Shown: positions 7,701-11,640 of the stretch, in pieces | Layout of the letters: each line of letters opens with the position of its first letter | How positions within the stretch are numbered: position 1 is the stretch's first letter | NCBI GenBank assembly: GCA_034437895.1 | Contig: DAOTTO010000076.1 | Location: forward strand, 1 to 11,640 | Source: JANRLJ01 sp034437895 | GTDB taxonomy: Bacteria; Chloroflexota; Anaerolineae; Aggregatilineales; Phototrophicaceae | Direction: 5' to 3' | Length of the DNA stretch: 11,640 bases | Made by a program: the position numbers and the translations under genes | Notes under the pieces: generated by a model | The model's input: the letters and a program-made list of their open reading frames with translations, nothing else | Databases searched by the model: none | Told to the model about the DNA's origin: nothing

Positions 7701-9406
7701 CGGTAGGCTTGCAGCGTTAACCAGCGTCCATCACGCCGCTCGAAAAGCTCCGTCAGCGCGAATTGCAGCAGCGGCAGCGCACCCGCTTGTTCAGAAACAT
7801 CCGTGACAATCGCAGTCACTAAGCCCATTTCCAGCCCTAATTCGGCATTTTCCGCCGGAAAGGTGATGGCGCGTTCCAGTTCGTTGCTGTTCATCGGCAG
7901 GACAATTTCACTGGCTTCGCGCACTAATTCGCCAAAATCAGGATAGAGCAGCGGACGATCATAAAAATCGGCTCGCAGCGTAACAATCACGCGCAGGCGG
8001 CTGTTAGTAACGCGGACGGCTTCTAACACCGTATTCAAAAAAGCTGAACGGGAGGCTTCATCGGCATTTTGCGTAAACACTTCTTCAAATTGATCGATAA
8101 AAAGCAATAATTCACTATCGGTTGGCAAAATCTTATCAAGAACGCTGGCTAATCCATCGCGCCGCAGCAAGCCAACCAGATTTTCCGGCGGTTTAACGGC
8201 GACTTTGAGCAGCGCCGCCGCTAATTCATCGTAGACCTGCGCCCCCGGCATCATCTCGACCACGAACCACGTATCCGAGCCTTCTAATCTGCCGCGCCGT
8301 AACGTGGGCAGAATCCCCGCCCGAACAAGGCTGGATTTGCCGCTGCCGCTGGGGCCGACCACCGCCATAAAGCGCGAGTCTTTGATCTTGTTCAACAGGC
8401 GTTCTACGAGTGTCTCTCGCCCAAAGAAATCATCTTCATCCGCTTCTTGGAAGGCACGTAAGCCTTTATACGGATTTTCTGGCGCGAGACCGTCATAACC
8501 GAGGAACTTCTCGGTGATGGGGATAGTCGCGTAAGGGTCGATTGGGGCGGCAGCGGATTCTGCTGTTTTGCCAAAAATGGCGAGCCGAAAATCACGCGCC
8601 ATTGCTAAGGTGTTGGGATAGCGCTCCTCTGGTTTTTTCGCCATCGCGGTATGGATGACATCACTCACCTCTGAGGGGAGATCGTCACGTTCAACATGAG
8701 CCGAAGGCGGGAGTTCCGTCAGATGCTTCATAATCAGCATGGACGGCGCGGGGGCTTCAAACGGCGGCTTGCCGACTACCAGTTCATACAGCACCACGCC
8801 GAGGCTGTAAATATCGGTCTGTGGGCTTAACGTCTGCCCCATAATCTGCTCTGGCGACATATACGACGGTGATCCGGTAACGGTATCAGGCTCATCGCCG
8901 TCTTCATCCAGATTTGACGTAGGTTGGAAGATGTCTTTGGCGATACCGAAATCTGCTAAGTAAGCGTTGCGTTCTTCATCCAGCAGGATATTATCGGGCT
9001 TCATGTCGCGGTGAATTATGCCGCTGCGATGGGCGACGGCAAGCGCTGCCGCGATTTGATCGAGGATGTGGGCGATTTGCTCCAGCGTGAGTGACCCATG
9101 CGCCAAAAGATCACGCAGGCTTCCACCGCGCAGCCAGCGCATAACCAAAAACGCGCCTTCGGGATCACGCCAATAATCATAGAGCGGGACAATATTCAGA
9201 TGTTCTAACCGGGCGACCAACTGCGCTTCTGCCTCGAACCGCCGGATAAATTCTGGTTGGCTGGCGAACTCTGGCAAAATGACCTTAATGGCGACTTCGC
9301 GTTTGACGAGCGGCTGATAAGCACGATACACCGCGCCAAAACCACCCGCGCCAATCCTTTTTTGCAGTTCGTAGCCTTTGATGACCTTGCCGCTGAGATC
9401 GTCCAT
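4772..9406 (-). CDS. Ser/Thr protein kinase-nSTAND1 NTPase-WD40 transmembrane protein
   Basis: A single 1544-residue chain. Residues 12-275 form a complete PknB/Hanks-type kinase: Gly loop GAGGFGAVY (19-27), Lys41 in VAIK, Glu60, HRDMKPDN (132-139, Asp134 catalytic), DFG (152-154) and SPE in place of APE (184-186), with an acidic insert at 166-173 in the activation segment. Residues about 310-680 match the nSTAND1 NTPase pattern: NPYKGLRAF entry, FFGRE, Walker A GPSGSGKSS (351-359), Walker B LLLFIDQFEE (433-442), VTLRADFYDR (475-484) and VEVAHEALIRRW (658-669). A basic helix (740-767) precedes one membrane span (about 768-788), which puts the kinase and NTPase inside and the Ala-rich stalk (795-850) plus 14 WD40 repeats (893-1493) outside. 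A tail with the only two cysteines (1516, 1530) and a PTPTP end follows. Likely role: signal sensing and phosphorylation; ligand and targets unknown. The ATG at 9406 fits the kinase domain start; the GAGG upstream is only 4 bases away. Confidence 0.93.
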   Translation of the reverse strand: MDDLSGKVIKGYELQKRIGAGGFGAVYRAYQPLVKREVAIKVILPEFASQPEFIRRFEAEAQLVARLEHLNIVPLYDYWRDPEGAFLVMRWLRGGSLRDLLAHGSLTLEQIAHILDQIAAALAVAHRSGIIHRDMKPDNILLDEERNAYLADFGIAKDIFQPTSNLDEDGDEPDTVTGSPSYMSPEQIMGQTLSPQTDIYSLGVVLYELVVGKPPFEAPAPSMLIMKHLTELPPSAHVERDDLPSEVSDVIHTAMAKKPEERYPNTLAMARDFRLAIFGKTAESAAAPIDPYATIPITEKFLGYDGLAPENPYKGLRAFQEADEDDFFGRETLVERLLNKIKDSRFMAVVGPSGSGKSSLVRAGILPTLRRGRLEGSDTWFVVEMMPGAQVYDELAAALLKVAVKPPENLVGLLRRDGLASVLDKILPTDSELLLFIDQFEEVFTQNADEASRSAFLNTVLEAVRVTNSRLRVIVTLRADFYDRPLLYPDFGELVREASEIVLPMNSNELERAITFPAENAELGLEMGLVTAIVTDVSEQAGALPLLQFALTELFERRDGRWLTLQAYRDIGGVSGALAQRADSLYETLDEAGKRAAQQVFLRLVTLGEGAEDTRRRIQQAELLSLKDSDTIQQVVDLFVKYRLLTLDRDPSTRAPTVEVAHEALIRRWTLLRGWLNESRESLLVSRRLTTATEEWLNTHKDKSYLASGSRLAQFEAEKDKDKFSMTTAESEYLEASLKQRDELLKQEQAEQAYKAKIEKNSRDRLRALVAVMSVAAIISVGLSVFAFNQSRVATENAATATNAQGQAIVEANNAATAQGEALVQADVAATAAAESLSLALASGAQLALARDDTDLAIALGVEANTSSDAPPQALRTLADVVFSPGTQRVLAGHTDWVRDAAFSPDGRTAVTASSDRTLILWDLATGEIIQRFGGDSDGHSDWVWAVAFSPDGETIISGSSDRTLILWDVATGEVIRRYGANGDGHQDVVSSVAFTPDGMQIVSGSWDKTLILWDVATGDIIQRFGTVDGASGGHTNKVNAVAVASGGLAIFSVSEDGTMIVWNASSGQPILRFDDADTGIGHNGVILDVAVLPDSSGAITAGSDSNLIRWSLETGNIVRVYTGGHTGRVFGVSLSADGRTMLSVSEDRSAILWDVETGAVLQRFTGHSGQVLTATFSPDRQHFLTTSSDQTARLWDLTSGAQTNVFRLHDFTVYALALSPDQHTVISGSLDNVLRVWDLRSGEILRELVGHERGITDAAISPDGEKLVSSSLDGAVIFWELESGEEIRRFEGHDEGQTVWSMAFTPDGTRLLTGSSDNTLILWDVQTGEIIYRMTGHTASVQSVAISPDGTQAASSSIDKNIILWDLQSGSAIRTLTGHTDWALSVAFSPDGERLISSSTDNTLILWDVSSGEIVRRFEGHDSEVGVVIFSPDGRYVLSGSRDKFIILWDVETGDEIQRFTGHTAAVWSLVFDEDGSSFISGATDGTVRAWQVITTQEGLLTWMRENRYARELTCVERDQYGLPFDNRCLTPTPTPDPASESA
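4928..6730 (-). repeat. Array of 14 WD40 repeats inside the kinase gene
   Basis: Each unit of about 42 residues starts at GH and ends at a LWD-like triplet. GH-type starts lie at residues 892, 939, 985, 1034, 1082, 1125, 1167, 1209 (LH), 1251, 1293, 1337, 1379, 1421 and 1463. Fourteen units fit two seven-bladed propellers. Repeats 1-3 share SSDRTLILWD/VATGE-type sequence, and repeats 10 and 12 share DNTLILWDV, which suggests internal duplication. Spacing after repeats 1-4 is 46-49 residues instead of 42-44, through Gly/Asp-rich inserts. Confidence 0.9.
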
Positions 9407-9439
9407 GCTGCCTCATCTTCGTTTGTACCATGACGCTAT

Positions 9440-9473
9440 CGTAGGGGCGAGGATACCTTACCTTGCCCCTACG
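9440..9473. repeat. 13-bp hairpin repeat, GTAGGGGCGAGG type
   Basis: Positions 9440-9452 pair with 9461-9473 around an 8-base loop, with one G-T mismatch (a wobble in RNA). It lies 34-67 bases upstream of the kinase ATG and may be in its leader. No T-run follows on either side. It resembles widespread intergenic GTAGGGGC...GCCCCTAC repeats (from memory). Confidence 0.7.
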
Positions 9474-9569
9474 ACCAATAGCTATAGAAAAATCGCTTAA
9501 AGCACTTTTTGAACTACAAAATACTCATGAATTATCACCGAAATAACATCACACCCATTGATGAAAATG

Positions 9570-9753
9570 AAGTCTTTTCAGAGCGACGGGCGAAGGTTAA
9601 ACGCAAAGGCGCAAAGAACGCCAAGAATCGCAAAGTGTTTTCAGAGCAGACACAAAGAACACCAAGTTATTCGCTCAATACAGAAGCATCACGATTAAAA
9701 CCCACTCATTTTCAATCCCTCTTCGTGAACTTCGCGCCTTCGTGGTTCAAAAC
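9570..9753. repeat. CGCAAAG-type inverted repeat element
   Basis: The left arm (9595-9625) reads GGTTAAACGCAAAGGCGCAA and on to CGCCAAG. The right arm (9721-9752) is its imperfect reverse complement, with CTTCGCGCCTTCGTGGTT at its centre. A second short copy of the left-arm core (CAAAGAACACCAAG) is at 9653-9666. A 15-base direct repeat AAGTnTTTTCAGAGC occurs at 9570-9584 and 9633-9647 with one difference. Together this looks like a decayed, partly duplicated non-coding element of the CGCAAAGGCGCAAAGAACGC class common in environmental genomes (recalled). No transposase is present, and mobility is unproven. Confidence 0.6.
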
Positions 9754-9819
9754 GCTTTTTCATGCCTACTTTACATAGAGCATACTTAAATAGAACCTAC
9801 GCACTTAAACGCCATTTTC

Positions 9820-9848
9820 GTAGGAGAGAGTCTCAGACCCTCTCCTAC
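9820..9848. repeat. GTAGGAGAG hairpin repeat downstream of the SH3b gene
   Basis: GTAGGAGAG (9820-9828) pairs perfectly with CTCTCCTAC (9840-9848), and the loop contains the palindrome GTCTCAGAC. It lies 25 bases beyond the stop of the minus-strand gene at 9874, so it could end or protect that transcript. On the minus strand the following bases are GAAAATGG, not a T-run, so a standard intrinsic terminator is not supported. Its outer arm resembles the hairpin at 9440-9473. Confidence 0.6.
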
Positions 9849-9873
9849 TAAGAGGTCAACTGCATAACTTATA

Positions 9874-11169
9874 TTAAGGCGTTGGAGGCATTGGCGAGGG
9901 ACCTGGGATAAAAGTAGGGGCAGGTGTATCCGATGCTAATACAAGTTCAGGTGTTGCCCCACCATTGGACACAGGCACAATCGGGCCGCTGATGATGTCA
10001 CTGCGCGGTGGAACAGGTGTCGCGGCAACATTACCGCTGCCACTGATGGCTTGCAAATAGGCTTGCAAATCGGCATCGCTCGGCAGTTCAAAGACATAGA
10101 AATGGTAAAGATCGGGGTCTAGCCCTTGCAGTGTCGTCAGGAAGGCGCGTTCCTCTGCATTGATTGGGCGCAGTGAACTCCATAATCCCTCAATAGCTGT
10201 CCCATCTTCATTTAACGGGGCATTCGCAGTAAAACCCGCTGGCACAACCACGCCGCCAACACGCGCATCGCCGGAAAGCGTAATCAATTGAATTGTGTTA
10301 TCGTCCAAAATCCGCAGCGCAATCGTGGAGCTAATCGCAATTTCCTCGCCGTTCACTTCAACCAGTGTCGTCAAGTTATTGGGTCCCTGAATCACCAAAA
10401 GCGGCGGCACAGCAATCGATTCCAGCGCACCACTGTTGCAATCGGCCATTGCAGTACCGGTCTTGAGGGTAAACGACTGCATCGGTGTGCGGCTGGTGGT
10501 GTCATAAGCAGGGAGTTCCGAGTAGCCACCGTTAGGCGCTCCCATAAGCTGCGTACTGACCCAACCGACTTGGTTATCGGCAGTGGTGACGCGCAGCCAA
10601 CTATTATCAGAGGTTAGCGCATCGGCTGTCACTTCTGTCCCTATGCCCAAACTCACCAGAACGGGACTATCGGTGCTGGGGCCGCTGCGGACATTCGCCG
10701 CCAAAAGTGCGGTTGCCGTAACACCCTCATTCGGCAAAAAGGCTTGATCGGCGCTCACTTGATTTTCCAGCGTCACGTCGCCAAACATCAGGACGGATAA
10801 CCCCGGCTCACTGGACGTATACGCCAGCGGCACATTGGCCTGCACATTCAGCGCGGCTAATCCCCAATTTTCGTTTTCGAGATCAAAGGCGCTGGTGCTG
10901 ATCGTCTGTACTTGTGCCAGATCAATAGTATCTCCGGCAATAGCGAAATCCGGCGCGTCGGTGATGTCGTCTGCAAAGGTGACGCTGGTATTACGGTAGC
11001 CATAGCAGGCGGTGGTGGCTTCTTTGCCGACGCAGCTTTCAGCAAAGCTATCAAATGAGGCTTGAATCAAAGCCGCGCAGGCGGTTTCAGTGGAATTCTG
11101 TGCCGTCACAACATGGCCTATCCCGATGGATAACACGACTAGGGAGGCGAAAAAGATGATGCGTTTCAT
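9874..11169 (-). CDS. Exported SH3b-domain protein with Pro/Thr-rich C-terminus
   Basis: The 431-residue product starts with a classic signal peptide (KR, then a hydrophobic core at 4-21, probable cut after VTA at 21-23). Residues 31-60 hold a Cys module (Cys31, Cys46, then TACYGY with Cys55). Residues 73-135 contain AFDLENENWGLAALNVQANV and VLMFGDVTL, a block I have seen after CYG modules in Chloroflexota proteins. Residues about 152-209 are a bacterial SH3 domain (NVRSGPSTDSPVL, WLRV, VGWVSTQLM), which often binds cell-wall glycans. Residues 275-318 may be FecR-like (IALRILDDNTIQLITLSGDA, then VVVPAGF). A C-terminal motif (339-375) is shared with the upstream paralog, and a Pro/Thr/Ser tail follows. 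Four cysteines could form two disulfides. The start is strong: AAAAGGA sits 6 bases upstream. It lies 78 bases after the paralog's stop, so co-transcription is likely. Function is probably envelope-related, otherwise unknown. Confidence 0.85.
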   Translation of the reverse strand: MKRIIFFASLVVLSIGIGHVVTAQNSTETACAALIQASFDSFAESCVGKEATTACYGYRNTSVTFADDITDAPDFAIAGDTIDLAQVQTISTSAFDLENENWGLAALNVQANVPLAYTSSEPGLSVLMFGDVTLENQVSADQAFLPNEGVTATALLAANVRSGPSTDSPVLVSLGIGTEVTADALTSDNSWLRVTTADNQVGWVSTQLMGAPNGGYSELPAYDTTSRTPMQSFTLKTGTAMADCNSGALESIAVPPLLVIQGPNNLTTLVEVNGEEIAISSTIALRILDDNTIQLITLSGDARVGGVVVPAGFTANAPLNEDGTAIEGLWSSLRPINAEERAFLTTLQGLDPDLYHFYVFELPSDADLQAYLQAISGSGNVAATPVPPRSDIISGPIVPVSNGGATPELVLASDTPAPTFIPGPSPMPPTP

Positions 11170-11175
11170 GAGGTA

Positions 11176-11182
11176 TCCTTTT
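11176..11182 (-). promoter_or_regulatory. Ribosome binding site of the SH3b gene
   Basis: On the minus strand AAAAGGA (11182 to 11176) is followed by 6 bases and then the ATG at 11169. It is the best Shine-Dalgarno match among the gene starts in the window and fixes this start. The 78-base gap to the upstream stop shows no terminator-like stem followed by a T-run. Confidence 0.65.
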
Positions 11183-11247
11183 GAATTTGCTTTTTACGAG
11201 AGGGCAAGGACGATTAAGCACATCATCCCTGCCACATGACATCTCAA

Positions 11248-11640
11248 TTAAGGCCTTCGAGTGGGTGGAGAGATGAAAACCGGTAATATTGGAAGGATAG
11301 GCAGCGGATTTACGGGTGCGAGTGTGATGATGCGTGGCAGCCAAGTGGGCGCAGGGGTCGGCGTGGGACCCGAACCTGATATGTCGTTGCCACCGTTGTT
11401 GCTAACTCCATTGGTATTTCCGCTGTTTTGCACCCCATTTGATGAACTTCCGCCGGAGACATTGACGATGTCGCTGCCTTCCGCGCCGCGAGATTGTGCA
11501 AGCGGAGTCGCTTGGGCATTGCTGGCTTGCACCGCTTCGACGAGGGCTTGCACTTCCGCCTCGCTTGGAATTTGGAGCGCGTAATAATGGTAAATTTCAG
11601 GATTCAAGTTTTCCAAGGCTGCGAGGCCGATACGTTCCTC
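11248..11640 (-). CDS. C-terminal part of an exported paralog, cut by the window edge
   Basis: The frame is open from the right edge (11640) to the TAA at 11248-11250, giving 130 residues. It begins EERIGLAALENLNPEIYHYY and continues LQIPSEAEVQALVEAVQ. This matches EERAFLTTLQGLDPDLYHFY and ELPSDADLQAYLQAI in the neighbouring SH3b protein, so the two genes are tandem paralogs. The rest is a low-complexity Ser/Gly/Asn linker, then PTPTPAPTW and a Pro/Ile/Leu-rich end (NPLPILPILPVF) closing in PPTRRP. I infer that the missing N-terminal part resembles the neighbour (signal peptide, SH3b). The TTG at 11616 is internal, not the start, because homology continues upstream of it. It lies 78 bases upstream of the SH3b gene in the same direction. 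Confidence 0.8.
   Translation of the reverse strand, partial: EERIGLAALENLNPEIYHYYALQIPSEAEVQALVEAVQASNAQATPLAQSRGAEGSDIVNVSGGSSSNGVQNSGNTNGVSNNGGNDISGSGPTPTPAPTWLPRIITLAPVNPLPILPILPVFISPPTRRP

Larger units (their letters stand above)
9407..9873. other. 467-base non-coding spacer upstream of the kinase gene
   Basis: No convincing gene is present. An 89-codon plus-strand frame (9509-9778) is basic, low-complexity and built from the CGCAAAG repeat element, so I treat it as spurious. The spacer contains two GTAGG-type hairpins and the inverted repeat element listed separately. The kinase promoter should be here on the minus strand; TATAGC near 9480-9485 is a possible -10, but no acceptable -35 accompanies it. 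Confidence 0.6.

Noticed and set aside
9509..9778. 89-codon plus-strand open frame between the kinase and SH3b genes
   Set aside because: It is made mostly of the CGCAAAG repeat element, is low-complexity and basic, has no good ribosome site, and such frames appear wherever this repeat occurs.
11186..11235. Possible stem GGCAGGGA/TCCTTGCC between the tandem SH3b-type genes
   Set aside because: Eight pairs with a wobble and a 15-base loop, without a T-run; insufficient to call an attenuator or terminator.

Overview
The window most likely comes from an uncultured or lightly studied Chloroflexota bacterium, probably Anaerolineae. This is an inference from gene style, with no phylogenetic marker to confirm it. 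The clues are a very large Ser/Thr kinase fused to a STAND NTPase and WD40 propellers, secreted SH3b proteins with Thr/Pro tails, a membrane-anchored TolB-like propeller, a divergent FolC-like ligase, and short palindromic or G/C-rich repeats between genes. No rRNA, tRNA, CRISPR array, transposase or phage gene is visible.

Layout from left to right. Positions 1-101 hold two palindromic repeats. A + strand gene (126-2129) encodes an N-terminally membrane-anchored TolB/PD40-type beta-propeller protein. Positions 2144-2791 hold two back-to-back gene relics: the 3' end of a minus-strand gene with an LVNGQTG motif, and the 3' end of a plus-strand gene for a small protein. Both lack their 5' ends and their recognisable homology meets near 2570. 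Next is a complete FolC-like Mur ligase gene (2861-4246, +) with a weak promoter candidate and a hairpin touching its start codon. Convergent with it, overlapping by 4 bases, is a second and older copy of the same small-protein gene (4243-4507, -), apparently broken by two single-base deletions. A 264-base spacer with a G/C-rich repeat follows.

The centre of the window is a 4.6-kb minus-strand gene (4772-9406) for a 1544-residue protein: a Ser/Thr kinase, an nSTAND1-type NTPase, one transmembrane helix, an Ala-rich stalk and 14 WD40 repeats (two seven-bladed propellers). Its only two cysteines lie in a short C-terminal tail. The 467-base spacer upstream of it holds two related GTAGG hairpins and an inverted CGCAAAG-type element. 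At the right end, two tandem minus-strand genes (11248->11640, cut by the window edge, and 9874-11169) encode paralogous exported proteins. The complete one carries a Cys-rich N-terminal module, an SH3b domain and a possible FecR-like segment, and both share a C-terminal motif.

The genes do not form one pathway. The kinase-STAND-WD40 protein is a signalling or possibly conflict-type sensor at the membrane. The SH3b pair and the TolB-like protein are envelope proteins, and the FolC-like enzyme is metabolic. The least expected features are the paired relics of an unrecognised small-protein family on both sides of the Mur ligase, the kinase architecture with its cysteine distribution, and the conserved C-terminal motif of the exported tandem pair.
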